From NCBI RefSeq assembly GCF_000248075.1, contig NZ_BAFB01000026.1, positions 1-39,518 on the forward strand: DNA of 39,518 nt, given 5' to 3'. The stretch comes from Gordonia otitidis NBRC 100426. GTDB taxonomy: Bacteria > Actinomycetota > Actinomycetes > Mycobacteriales > Mycobacteriaceae. A model generated the notes under the pieces. The model had not been told where the DNA came from. It did no database searches and worked only from the letters and a program-made list of their open reading frames with translations. How positions within the stretch are numbered: the first letter of the stretch is position 1; every line of letters starts with the position of its first letter. Positions 1 through 8,124 of this stretch are shown here, piece by piece. The position numbers were made by a program, and so were the translations under genes.

Positions 1-57
1 GGCGGCAATCAGCGAGGGGCAGCGACCGAAGCGCTGACCCCGCGCCGTCGACACGTC

Positions 58-1917
58 TTATGCGGCAGCTCTACTCGCGCCTCCGCTCCCGGACGATGCA
101 CCGCCCGAACCATTGGTGTTGTTCGACGACGGCGAGTCCGTGTCCGCGCGATGTTTACCGGTGTATCCGGAGCCGTCATCGGCCCGATGCCGACCAGCGC
201 TCTGCTGTGTAGGTGACGTCGGTGAGTCGGACGCACTTCCGATCTGGGGAGCCTGGGTGGACGACGCGGCGGAGCCCGTGGCGGTGATGTCGGTCGGAGC
301 ACCCCCGGGAGTCGAGTCGCCCGACTGTGGAACCGGCTGCGGCTCGGGCAGTCTCGGAGTCGCGGCCGGCGTCTCCTGCCCCGGCAGGGCCGGGTGCGCG
401 CGAGTGGGTGCCGCCGATGTGGGGTTCGACGCCGCGGCGTCGGCGGTGGGCTCGGCCGACTGGCCGGTGCCCCGAAGGTTCTGCAGTTCCTCGGAGTACG
501 AGTCGGTTTCCGGTGCGGTGCGGGCGCCGCGGAGGGCCTCGTCGGCCGTGAGAGTGACCGACGTCCTGGCCGCGGACGTCTTGTGGATCACGGTGTTCGT
601 GGTCCCGGGGGACGGCGTCGTCCCCTGTGCGGACAGTGCATTGACGAACGACTCCCTGATCATGGACGCGAGGTCTTCGGCGGATTCGACGGTGGTGCCG
701 GTGGCGACACCCAATCCGCGGATGTTGGTGACGATGTTGCGCGCCACCAGCGTCGAGAGTGCATCGAGCTGATCGCCGAAGGCTGCCAGGTTCTCGGGGA
801 TGATCGTCGGTAGCTGCGGGATCATCGCCACCGAATCAGTCACGGACGCGACCCCGTCGGTGAAGATCTGATCCCAGGCCGCCTTCGTCCAGATGTTGGT
901 CACCGGGACGTAGTCGTCGCGTTCCGGATCGGTGGGATCGTAGTTGTTCGCGGGGTTCAGGCTCCAGTCCTGATCGGTGAGCTTCTGACCGAGGTCGAAT
1001 GCTGTGTAGTACTTGTCGAACAGCGCGAACTTCGGTAGTGATCCGGGAGCACCCGCAACACCGAACAACTGGCACGGCAGGCAGTAGGTGCCATCGACGA
1101 ACGGATTGAGTCCGTTGAACACCGCCTTACCGAAGTCGCCGTAGGCCTGTGCCCACTGGTCAGCTGTCGGACCCTGCTCGATCGTGCCGGTCGGATCGTC
1201 GGTGAGTGTCGCCCAGATCGCCTTGGCCGGTCCGAAGAAGTCGAGGTGGACGGTCTTTCCCGACCACCACGGCTGTATTGCGACCTGGTCGCCGTCTGCA
1301 TTCGTGTAGTAGGGGTTCTTCGGATCGATCGTGTTGCGGATCTCGGGAAAGGTGTAGCCCTCGGGTGTCAGCAATTGCCACATCGGGACCTGGCCGTACT
1401 GCAGCATGTACAGCGGATCGCTGCACGGCCCCGGCACTCCGGTGCAGTTGGGTGTCATCGGAGCAAAGGTCGCGAGCGTCATCCAGAGTTGATCCGATTG
1501 CGCGGCAGCGACCTTCGGGATCGGCATGAGAAGCAGGCTGATCGCAGTGACCTTCTCGTAATCCTGCTGGTCGAAACCGACGACGTTGGTGGGGATGTAC
1601 AACCACCAGTTGCCGGAGTCGTTGAACGCCTTGGTGGTCTGCTGCAGCGCCTGGTACTGCACCGCTGGGATGTTGGCCACCGTCTCGTAGACATTCGCGG
1701 GTATGTTCGCCACAGAACTCGCCGCATGTGCTTGTGCTCCGGGGGCGGCCAGTTGGGCGCCCAGCGCGGCTACGAGTCCTGCCCCCGCGACGGCGGCAGT
1801 CACCGCACCGCTTCGCTTCGTGGTTGTGCGGGAGACCGTTGTGCCACGGGACGACGGATTCCCGTGTACGGCCCCGGCGCCGTACGTGAACATGGTGTCG
1901 GTGGTTGACCTGGTCAA
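58..1917 (-). CDS. Secreted protein of unknown function with a disordered Pro/Ser/Thr-rich tail
   Basis: This 619-residue protein is not assigned to a family. An N-terminal basic stretch (Arg/Lys at about residues 30-35) is followed by a hydrophobic segment at about 38-58 and an Ala-His-Ala-Ala site near 65, so export by Sec is likely. The mature part opens with a repeated VANIPA motif and holds a globular region rich in Trp, Tyr and Asn to about residue 400. It contains two CxnC pairs (NC...PC and CLPC) that could form disulphides outside the cytoplasm. The last 170 residues are low complexity, with two G(R/K)HRAD repeats near the end, typical of a wall-spanning or disordered tail. The start is TTG at 1917, preceded by a weak GAGAG; an in-frame ATG lies 24 bases downstream. 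It is separated by 150 bases from the nitroreductase gene and need not belong to the lipid pathway. Any cell-envelope role is inference. Confidence 0.8.
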   Translation of the reverse strand: MTRSTTDTMFTYGAGAVHGNPSSRGTTVSRTTTKRSGAVTAAVAGAGLVAALGAQLAAPGAQAHAASSVANIPANVYETVANIPAVQYQALQQTTKAFNDSGNWWLYIPTNVVGFDQQDYEKVTAISLLLMPIPKVAAAQSDQLWMTLATFAPMTPNCTGVPGPCSDPLYMLQYGQVPMWQLLTPEGYTFPEIRNTIDPKNPYYTNADGDQVAIQPWWSGKTVHLDFFGPAKAIWATLTDDPTGTIEQGPTADQWAQAYGDFGKAVFNGLNPFVDGTYCLPCQLFGVAGAPGSLPKFALFDKYYTAFDLGQKLTDQDWSLNPANNYDPTDPERDDYVPVTNIWTKAAWDQIFTDGVASVTDSVAMIPQLPTIIPENLAAFGDQLDALSTLVARNIVTNIRGLGVATGTTVESAEDLASMIRESFVNALSAQGTTPSPGTTNTVIHKTSAARTSVTLTADEALRGARTAPETDSYSEELQNLRGTGQSAEPTADAAASNPTSAAPTRAHPALPGQETPAATPRLPEPQPVPQSGDSTPGGAPTDITATGSAASSTQAPQIGSASDSPTSPTQQSAGRHRADDGSGYTGKHRADTDSPSSNNTNGSGGASSGSGGASRAAA

Positions 1918-2067
1918 TGCTCAGCTCTCTATCGCATGGATGGATGACTCGACACCGAGAACCGTCGATTCGCACTCCACGGGGCACAACTGCTTCCCCA
2001 CGACCCGTGGTGGCTGTGGCTCTCGGCACACGCTCTCGGTCGTCTATCGGACCGACCAGCGCGCGTG

Positions 2068-2940
2068 TTACCTCGGAGGTGTGAGGGTCGCCTCGTCGGC
2101 GGGGTCGGGCTGCGGTGCGGAATCGGTTGTCCCCGTGCGCTGATCGCGTGATCGCGGCTCGGGAGGTCTTTCATCTCGTGGTCCCCCGTCCTGCGCTTCC
2201 TTGTGTTTCGGTTGCTCGTCAATGGGCCGCAGCCACGCGCGCACCCCGTAGCCGTCGAGGTGGGTCACCTCACCCACAGGCCGTCGCGCAGACGGCCCGT
2301 ACCGGCCGCGCGGCCATCCCATCGGCACGATGCACAACGGCGTGACGTTGACGGGGAGGTCGAGAATTCGACGCGCCGAGGTGAGATTCCACAGCGGCAT
2401 GGTGGTCAGTGACGCACCGAGCCCCATCGCACGAGCGGCGAGGAGCAGGTTCTGCACGCTGGGGTAGATCGATCCCCAGTAGCCCGATTCCGCTGGATGC
2501 GGCATCCGGAGACCGGTGACGCGGCCCTCACGAACCCCGAGTCTCAGACAGGCGACGACGAGCACGGGTATCTCCTCGAAATGGTCCACCTGCCACTGGA
2601 CGGCCTTCACCGTGCGTGCGCTCGCGTCGTCCTCCCGCACCAGATAGCGAAGCGCGAAGCGGGTGTACAGATTCCATGCCTGGCGGTAGCGGCGCGCGAG
2701 CTTCTCCTTGACCGCGCGGTCCTTGACGACGACGAATTCCCACTGCTGTCCGTTGTTGCCGGTCGGAGCCTGCAGGGCGAGTTCGATACACCGCAATATC
2801 ACCGCGTCGTCGACCGGGTCCGGCAGCACTCTGCGTATCGCGCGTTGCGTCATCATTGCCTCACCCAGGGGCATGTCCAGGCGTGCGAAGGCTTCTTCCG
2901 GGGTCGGAATGGGCGTCGATCGTCGCGTCTGATCACCCAT
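2068..2940 (-). CDS. Nitroreductase-family FMN oxidoreductase
   Basis: The protein (290 residues from ATG 2940; a GTG two codons earlier is possible) is a nitroreductase-fold flavoenzyme. Visible family features are the N-terminal R-A-I-R-R phosphate-binding segment at about residues 35-40, the APTGNNGQQWEF motif at about 60 that contacts FMN, and the SVQNLLLAARAMGLGASLTT helix near 165. The family uses FMN and NAD(P)H to reduce nitro groups, enones or other electron-poor substrates; the natural substrate cannot be read from sequence. The last 50 residues are charged and Pro-rich, an unusual disordered extension. The start overlaps the end of the DUF2505 gene by 8 bases, so it is the third gene of a flavodoxin-DUF2505-nitroreductase unit. 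A redox tailoring role for the neighbouring polyketide is possible but unproven. Confidence 0.85.
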   Translation of the reverse strand: MGDQTRRSTPIPTPEEAFARLDMPLGEAMMTQRAIRRVLPDPVDDAVILRCIELALQAPTGNNGQQWEFVVVKDRAVKEKLARRYRQAWNLYTRFALRYLVREDDASARTVKAVQWQVDHFEEIPVLVVACLRLGVREGRVTGLRMPHPAESGYWGSIYPSVQNLLLAARAMGLGASLTTMPLWNLTSARRILDLPVNVTPLCIVPMGWPRGRYGPSARRPVGEVTHLDGYGVRAWLRPIDEQPKHKEAQDGGPRDERPPEPRSRDQRTGTTDSAPQPDPADEATLTPPR

Positions 2941-3436
2941 GAGCACGCACCCAGTCGGTGGTGAAATCCTGGATCTCCGGAATGTGTTGGCTGAACTGTT
3001 CTCCCACGTAGCTCTCGATCCGTCCGCCGACGACGGGAACCGGGAAGCGCACGACCCCGGAGAACGTCAGGTGTGATCCCGAGCCGCGCGGGGTCATTCG
3101 CGCACTCCCCCCGCCCGAGCCGGGGGCGCCAATCACCTCGACGACGAGTTCGCCGGTGACATCCCCGTTTCCCCGGGGGATCCACGTCTCAGTCGTCTTG
3201 ACCTGCAGATCCCCGCGATAGACCTTCGTCAGCAGGGACGGCAGGCCATCTCGCCGGAGATCCTGCACGGTGACGATGTCGACCCGACCGGTGTCGTGAA
3301 CGGTGAGTTGGTCGACAACAGTACGCGTACCGAAGGTCTCGAATCTGTCGTGCCAGTACGCGGCCGTGCCGAAGGCGTCGAGGACACGGGTGGTGCTGAT
3401 CGGCGACTCGACGTCGACCTCGAATGTCTTGGGCAT
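2933..3436 (-). CDS. DUF2505 (SRPBCC-like) protein
   Basis: This is a 167-residue protein of the DUF2505 family, a small actinobacterial group related to the START/SRPBCC lipid-binding fold. The family pattern is visible: a VESP-type first strand, an AFGTAAYWHDRFETFG segment at about residues 22-37, a TVQDLRRDGLPS motif near 60, and C-terminal strands ending in a helix with W163. The ATG at 3436 shares one base with the stop of the flavodoxin gene (TGATG), so the two are translationally coupled. The reading frame runs open far upstream through the flavodoxin gene in another frame, but that extension is a shadow. SRPBCC-fold proteins often bind hydrophobic ligands; whether this one binds a lipid or polyketide intermediate is inference. 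Confidence 0.85.
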   Translation of the reverse strand: MPKTFEVDVESPISTTRVLDAFGTAAYWHDRFETFGTRTVVDQLTVHDTGRVDIVTVQDLRRDGLPSLLTKVYRGDLQVKTTETWIPRGNGDVTGELVVEVIGAPGSGGGSARMTPRGSGSHLTFSGVVRFPVPVVGGRIESYVGEQFSQHIPEIQDFTTDWVRAHG

Positions 3437-4122
3437 CAGACCCTCTCCTGAGCCAGTTGTTCGATGAGCCCTGCGGCGAAATCGCGTGACGCCGCGAGAT
3501 CGCGCGAGCCGACGTTCGTCGGCGGAATGCGTATGCCCAGATAGGATTCGCGGTACTCCCCGGAACCGAGATAGCTCGTCAACGACAACATCGAACGCAG
3601 CTGGTCGCCCGGATACTGGACGTGTATACCTCCCAGGTAGCGCCCGCCCTGCCACTGACCGAGTCTGCGCACCTCGTCGAGGTTTCCCTTCCAACTGTCC
3701 CTGCACACCACGACCACGGCGAACGGCGTGCCCGCCAGCACTCGGCGCGCGTCGTCGGATGTCAGGAACGACCGGATCGGAATACTGGCTTTGCTCCACC
3801 ACGTCGGGGAGCCGATGCAGACGAGGTCGTACCGGCCGTCCCGGACGGTGTCGGGTACCGCGATGGATCCGGTGGCCCTCCTGCTCTGCGCGGGAAGCAC
3901 GCTCAACATATCCGGCCAAACCCTACGCATGGGGAAACGGGAGAAACGGTCCGCATACCGGGTGTCGGTGAACTCGATGTCGGCGTCCACGACTTCCCAT
4001 CCCCGCGCGCGGAACTCGTCGGCAGCCGCCGCCAGCATTGCCCGTGATTGTCCGGTGTAGCTGTAGGAGACCATCAGGACGCGTGGAGCACGCTGAGGGC
4101 CGTTTTGATCGGAATCGCTCAC
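3436..4122 (-). CDS. Flavodoxin-like FMN protein
   Basis: The 228-residue product has the flavodoxin fold: the first strand VLMVSYSYTGQSR at about residues 14-26 carries the FMN phosphate loop (SYTGQS), and CIGSPTWWSKASIP near 100 is the second FMN-binding loop with stacked Trp residues. Such proteins carry electrons or act as NAD(P)H-quinone or FMN reductases. The start is GTG at 4122, chosen because GAGAGG (4130-4135) lies seven bases upstream; the open frame continues further but without a site. It is the first gene of a unit with the DUF2505 and nitroreductase genes and is divergent from the methyltransferase. A 15-bp repeat lies in its leader. Pairing with a nitroreductase-type flavoenzyme suggests a shared redox task; the target is not known. 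Confidence 0.85.
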   Translation of the reverse strand: MSDSDQNGPQRAPRVLMVSYSYTGQSRAMLAAAADEFRARGWEVVDADIEFTDTRYADRFSRFPMRRVWPDMLSVLPAQSRRATGSIAVPDTVRDGRYDLVCIGSPTWWSKASIPIRSFLTSDDARRVLAGTPFAVVVVCRDSWKGNLDEVRRLGQWQGGRYLGGIHVQYPGDQLRSMLSLTSYLGSGEYRESYLGIRIPPTNVGSRDLAASRDFAAGLIEQLAQERV

Positions 4123-4129
4123 CGGTCTA

Positions 4130-4135
4130 CCTCTC
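4130..4135 (-). promoter_or_regulatory. Shine-Dalgarno site of the flavodoxin gene
   Basis: GAGAGG on the minus strand lies seven bases before the GTG at 4122. It fixes that GTG as the start over the much longer open frame, which has no comparable site. Confidence 0.7.
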
Positions 4136-4139
4136 GTCA

Positions 4140-4169
4140 GTGAATTGATGGTCGGTGAATTGATCGTCT
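4140..4169. repeat. Two tandem 15-bp direct repeats in a divergent promoter region
   Basis: The block GTGAATTGATGGTCG is followed at once by GTGAATTGATCGTCT, two copies of 15 bases that differ at three positions. They lie in the 160-base gap between the divergent flavodoxin and methyltransferase genes, just upstream of the flavodoxin ribosome site. Tandem repeats at this place could be a binding site for a regulator or part of the mRNA leader. The rest of the gap (4170-4282) shows no clear -10/-35 pair that I would defend. Confidence 0.5.
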
Positions 4170-4282
4170 GGGGACTGATGGCTCGGAGATGACAAAGGTT
4201 CAGGCATCCGACATCGCGCATGAATCCTGTTCGCGCATTTGGCCGATGGCGCAGCGCGTCGTCGACCACTAGTGTGTTGCCA

Positions 4283-5101
4283 ATGACCGACAAGGCCGTC
4301 GTGGACCTCACCGGTGCCGCGAAGACGATGCTCACAACTCTGTACCTGAAGGCGCTCGATGCCCGGTTCGCCGAACCGGTGTTGGGTGACGCGTTCGCCC
4401 GCGATGCGGTCGAGCGGCTCGACTTCGACTGGGACAGCCTGGGAGTCACCGCCAGGTGGGCGCCGATCGTCACGGTACGCACTGCCCTCTACGACGTGTG
4501 GGCTCGTGAATTCCTTGCGCAACAGCGCAATGCCACGGTGATCCACATCGGTTGTGGTCTCGACGCTCGGGTTTTCCGACTGGACCCCGGACCTGATGTT
4601 CGTTGGTACGACTGCGATTTCGCCGACGTGATCGCTCTGCGTGAGCAGATCTACCCGAGCCGGGAGAACTATCACCTGATCAAGACGTCGGCAACGGATC
4701 CCTCGTGGCTCCAACAGATCCCGGCGGATGGTCCGGTGCTCTTCCTCGCGGAGGGAATCAGCATGTACCTCACGCAGGACGAGGGAACCGCGCTGTTGCG
4801 TCGCGTGGTCGACAGATTCGGCTCCGGAGAGATCCAGATCGATTTCTACAACTGGCTCGCGATCAAGACGCAGAAGATGCACATGCTCAACAGGCGTTCC
4901 GGGTCGACCCTGTTCTGGGCTGTGAACGAGCCGGGAGAGGTCGTCGACGCGGTCCCCGGTCTGCGCCTGGTGGACGACACCACCCTGTTCGACGCGCCGA
5001 CGTTCGATCGGGTGCGCGGGGGATTCCGTGCGGCGCGCACCGTCTCGCGGTTGGCGCCTGCTGCTCGGAAATCGTTGCAATATCATCGATTCGCTTTCTG
5101 A
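4283..5101 (+). CDS. TcmP/LCM-family SAM-dependent O-methyltransferase
   Basis: The 272-residue product belongs to the class I methyltransferases of the leucine carboxyl methyltransferase / tetracenomycin TcmP group, many of which O-methylate polyketides. The SAM-binding motif I is HIGCGLDARVFRL at about residues 90-102, the acidic end of strand 2 is WYDCDFADV near 113-121, and AEGISMYL near 160 is the family's post-strand-4 motif. The ATG at 4283 is chosen because the conserved helix TGAAKTMLTTLYLKALDARF follows directly; an in-frame ATG 63 bases upstream would add an unconserved segment. It is convergent with papA5, with three bases between the stops, leaving no room for a normal terminator. 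In mycobacteria phthiocerol is O-methylated by an enzyme of another methyltransferase family, so this gene is a candidate replacement. The acceptor is not known. Confidence 0.85.
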   Translation: MTDKAVVDLTGAAKTMLTTLYLKALDARFAEPVLGDAFARDAVERLDFDWDSLGVTARWAPIVTVRTALYDVWAREFLAQQRNATVIHIGCGLDARVFRLDPGPDVRWYDCDFADVIALREQIYPSRENYHLIKTSATDPSWLQQIPADGPVLFLAEGISMYLTQDEGTALLRRVVDRFGSGEIQIDFYNWLAIKTQKMHMLNRRSGSTLFWAVNEPGEVVDAVPGLRLVDDTTLFDAPTFDRVRGGFRAARTVSRLAPAARKSLQYHRFAF

Positions 5102-5104
5102 GGG

Positions 5105-6364
5105 TCAGCCGACGCGGTCGGCGACCGCGTGTGCGGCGAGCTCATTGAGCAGCTCCTCGATGGCTGCGATCGAGCGTTCCGGATCGACCCCGTGCGTGTG
5201 GTATTCCACCATGAGCCGACCGTCGAAGATCTTGCTCGTGTACATCTCGATTCCGCCACCGACCTGGAAGTACAGTTCGCCATGCACTGCGGTCAACGTC
5301 ACGTCCGGGGGTGTACGCATCGGTGGGATGATTCCGTTGTCGGTCACCATGACCACGTCGGGCAGCCCCGGTGGATTGCCGTCGTACTGCGGGGTGAAGT
5401 GCAGCAACGACTGGGCGATGATGCCTTCGTCGAGATCGGTGCGGTATGCCTCTGAAATGGCCTGCGCGAGCTTGAGAACATCTGTGTTGCGGTCGATCTC
5501 GGCGAGGTACGTGCCGACGCCGACGGGATTGGTGGCCGCCGTCGCCGTGACCGGCGGTGTGAGGATGTAACGCAGATCGACCGGGTAGATGTACGGGACG
5601 GGGATGGCGCGTTCGCCACGGAGTCGCCACTCCGCGATGAGAATTGTCGCAGACAACACGCCGTTGAGGCTGATCCTGTGCTCCCTGGCGTATGCGGTGA
5701 TCGCGCGTGTGCGCTCCGCACTGATCTGACACCAGGCCATCGGAACTCTCATCGGTGCGGCGGGACGCTGCGACGATGTCGCGCGTCGCGACGGAGGTAG
5801 GTCGTAGGCGAACAACGCAGGCATGAACCGCTCGAGTCCCGAACGTGGCAGTTTGACGACACCGCGGTCGGCCAGCACGCTCTCCAAAGAGGCGGGCGCC
5901 GGCTCTATCGGTCCCGGCCGAAAGTCTCCTGTGGTGACGAGATCGGTGTAGTAGGAGAACAATTCCTCGATCAGGCTGAACTGGTGATGGCCGTCGGCAA
6001 GACTGTGATGAACGTAGAGCGTGGCCTGTACCGACGCCGGGAGGATCACCAGGCGCAGGTGTACCAGGGTTTCGGTCTGGTCGAAGTGGATCGGTGCGAT
6101 GTCCGCATCGACGTCGGTCGCATGTACGACGATGATCCCGGGATGCATCAGGTCGTCGACGACGATGTCCCATCGTCCGTCGGATGCCCTCTCCAGATGT
6201 CCACCGAGTACGGGATGTGTGTCGAGCAGGGCGTCGAATGCTTCCGCCAACGCGTCGACGTCGAGCGGTCCGTCCAGATGCGCTCCGAGACCGACGAAGT
6301 TGTGTGTCTCGGCGAACATCTCCTCGCTTTTCGCGAGCTTCCTGACTGTGGAGGTTGAACTCAT
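5105..6364 (-). CDS. papA5: PapA5-type acyltransferase (phthiocerol diester-forming)
   Basis: The 419-residue protein is a stand-alone condensation-domain acyltransferase of the PapA5 type. The catalytic HHxxxDG motif reads HHSLADG at residues 119-125 (catalytic His120, Asp124), as in mycobacterial PapA5, and the length matches. Other PapA5-like segments are the [12 protein letters not shown] stretch near 265-276, the [13 protein letters not shown] segment, and TPPD near 355. In M. tuberculosis PapA5 transfers mycocerosyl groups from Mas to the two hydroxyls of phthiocerol. It lies 84 bases after drrC, the same relative place as in the PDIM locus. The ATG at 6364 has AGGAAG eight bases upstream; a GTG at 6373 overlaps that site and is unlikely. 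No mas gene follows, so the acyl donor must be encoded elsewhere or differ. Confidence 0.93.
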   Translation of the reverse strand: MSSTSTVRKLAKSEEMFAETHNFVGLGAHLDGPLDVDALAEAFDALLDTHPVLGGHLERASDGRWDIVVDDLMHPGIIVVHATDVDADIAPIHFDQTETLVHLRLVILPASVQATLYVHHSLADGHHQFSLIEELFSYYTDLVTTGDFRPGPIEPAPASLESVLADRGVVKLPRSGLERFMPALFAYDLPPSRRATSSQRPAAPMRVPMAWCQISAERTRAITAYAREHRISLNGVLSATILIAEWRLRGERAIPVPYIYPVDLRYILTPPVTATAATNPVGVGTYLAEIDRNTDVLKLAQAISEAYRTDLDEGIIAQSLLHFTPQYDGNPPGLPDVVMVTDNGIIPPMRTPPDVTLTAVHGELYFQVGGGIEMYTSKIFDGRLMVEYHTHGVDPERSIAAIEELLNELAAHAVADRVG

Positions 6365-6372
6365 CTGGACCA

Positions 6373-6378
6373 CTTCCT
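6373..6378 (-). promoter_or_regulatory. Shine-Dalgarno site of papA5
   Basis: AGGAAG lies eight bases before the ATG at 6364. The alternative GTG at 6373 falls on the site itself, so the ATG is the start. Confidence 0.7.
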
Positions 6379-6448
6379 GAGCTCGGGGTGCACGCTCAAC
6401 GGGACGCGCACCGTTGTCGGATTGACTGCACGGTGTTCGACGAGGCGG

Positions 6449-7282
6449 CTATTCACGCATGCTGGCCCGTCGGTAGCCGAGGATGGCGGGAACCAGACAG
6501 ATGCCCGCGATGATCGCCGACCAGGTCACCAGTCCGACGAACGGCGCGAGCACCGGACCGCCCATCGACAGTCCGCGCATCACGTCGACGGTGTAACTCA
6601 GTGGCTGGTGCTCGACGGCAGGCCTGATCCACTCGGGATACGCCTCGAGCGGGACGAACCCGGTCGAGAAGAACATGAAGAGCCCGGACACGAGAGCCGT
6701 CGCCTCGACCACGATCGCCTTGGCCGCGTACAGCGCGACCGCCGCCACCCCGATGAAGAACGCCAATCCGAAGATGCACGGCACGAACAGCCAGCAGATC
6801 GCGGCGAGGATGCCCTCGTGGAAGCGCATGCCGAGGATGAGTCCTGTGATCATGAGAGCGGCGGTCGCTAGAACGATGCGGGCCGCCTCGGCGGCAATGC
6901 GGGCGATGAAGCCCGCGGCACGGTTGATCGGCAGAACCCACAGCCGCGCGAGGAGGCCGTCGTCTCGCTCGCGCATGAGTCCGAGGCCGCCAACGGTCGC
7001 CCCCTGGGTTGCGGCGACCATGGCAACGAGCGGCACACTGCCGTACAGGGCGCTGTGACCGCTGAATCTGGCAATCCCGTCCCCGAGCACGATGTTGAGA
7101 GTGACGAGGAAGGCAACCGGAACGAGAACCGTTTCGGCGGTTGTCGCGGGATCGCGCGTCCAGCGTCGCAGAAGTCTGTTCGTGAGTGTCGCGGTGTCGC
7201 CCACGAGAGATCGCAGCGAACGTTCGTTCGTACGCTTCCGGACGCCGATGGAATCGTGCTCGGCCGTCGATGTGAGGGTCAC
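6449..7282 (-). CDS. drrC: ABC-2 type permease DrrC
   Basis: The 277-residue membrane protein is an ABC-2 permease with about six transmembrane segments (near residues 45-65, 80-100, 130-150, 155-185, 190-210 and 245-270). Its length and place after drrB match DrrC of the PDIM locus, which works with DrrA and DrrB in moving the lipid across or out of the inner membrane. The GTG at 7282 overlaps the drrB stop by four bases (GTGA) and has GAGAGG nine bases upstream (7292-7297). The open frame extends another 32 codons upstream inside drrB, but this part lacks a site and is not conserved. The charged N-terminal 35 residues precede the first membrane helix and are likely cytoplasmic. An 84-base gap separates it from papA5. 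Confidence 0.92.
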   Translation of the reverse strand: MTLTSTAEHDSIGVRKRTNERSLRSLVGDTATLTNRLLRRWTRDPATTAETVLVPVAFLVTLNIVLGDGIARFSGHSALYGSVPLVAMVAATQGATVGGLGLMRERDDGLLARLWVLPINRAAGFIARIAAEAARIVLATAALMITGLILGMRFHEGILAAICWLFVPCIFGLAFFIGVAAVALYAAKAIVVEATALVSGLFMFFSTGFVPLEAYPEWIRPAVEHQPLSYTVDVMRGLSMGGPVLAPFVGLVTWSAIIAGICLVPAILGYRRASMRE

Positions 7283-8124
7283 TTCGACGTTCCTCTCGAC
7301 GACACGGCGGTGTATGCCAACGCGAGCACGACGAACAACCCGACAATCCACAGCACGGCTGGTCCGACCGTCTCCCAACCGATCTCTCCTGCTGCAGGCG
7401 TCGAATCACCGGCGAGAGCCCTCAGCGCGTACACGAACTGCGAAATCGGCTGATTGCGCACGAATCCCTGAATCCAAGACGGGAAAGCGTCTGCGGCCTG
7501 CACACCGACCGACAGCAGCCCGAAGATCAACTGCGGCAGCATCATCATGTGTGTTGTGGCGTCGGGGTTTCGGGCGGCCGTTCCCACCACCTCTCCCAAC
7601 AGGGACAGAACGGCACCGATCGCGAGCACCAACAGACAGAACCCGATCGTGGCGGTCACACCGTTGTAGAAGCGGAATCCGATCACGTATCCGCAGATCA
7701 GGGAGATGACCAGTGCCACGGTGCATCGATACATGCTCGCTGTCAGACGCGACGCCAACGGAATGAACCGCGATATCGGCATGGCCTGGAATCGCCGATT
7801 GATCCCGGCCACGGCGTCGGAGGCAGACCGGAATGCGCCCGAGATCGCCGCGAAACTGACGGCCTGCAGTGCGATCAGCGGCATGAGGTATTGCGCATAG
7901 CTGCTCATGTCGGTCGCATACATCCCGATCTTCTTCAGTGGAATGTAGAAACCGACGGTGAACATGATCGAGGCAGCGATCTGGGTGAGGAGTTCACCGT
8001 TTCGGAAAGTCGGAAGAATCGACCGAGAGGTCAACACCCACCACTGCTGCAGTGGGGACGGCTCGGCACCACGGGTTGCTGACGCGTCCCGTGCGTAGAT
8101 GTCGTTGTGCATCGCGCCCGTCAT
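7279..8124 (-). CDS. drrB: ABC-2 type permease DrrB
   Basis: The 281-residue protein is an ABC-2 permease of the daunorubicin-resistance type. About six hydrophobic segments are visible, for example near residues 45-65, 80-100, 135-155, 162-185, 195-215 and 255-275. The ATG at 8124 overlaps the drrA stop by four bases (ATGA), which sets the start; the frame continues open upstream only as a shadow of drrA. With DrrC it should form the membrane pore partner of the DrrA ATPase. In M. tuberculosis DrrABC is needed for PDIM to reach the cell surface, together with MmpL7 and LppX. Neither of those two is present here. Confidence 0.92.
   Translation of the reverse strand: MTGAMHNDIYARDASATRGAEPSPLQQWWVLTSRSILPTFRNGELLTQIAASIMFTVGFYIPLKKIGMYATDMSSYAQYLMPLIALQAVSFAAISGAFRSASDAVAGINRRFQAMPISRFIPLASRLTASMYRCTVALVISLICGYVIGFRFYNGVTATIGFCLLVLAIGAVLSLLGEVVGTAARNPDATTHMMMLPQLIFGLLSVGVQAADAFPSWIQGFVRNQPISQFVYALRALAGDSTPAAGEIGWETVGPAVLWIVGLFVVLALAYTAVSSRGTSK

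Noticed and set aside
2941-2946. GTG at 2946 as the nitroreductase start
   Set aside because: The ATG at 2940 is two codons later and equally well placed; neither has a clear site, so the ATG was preferred.
5105-6364. Nonribosomal peptide condensation domain
   Set aside because: It stands alone, has PapA5 length and segments, and no adenylation or carrier domain is attached.
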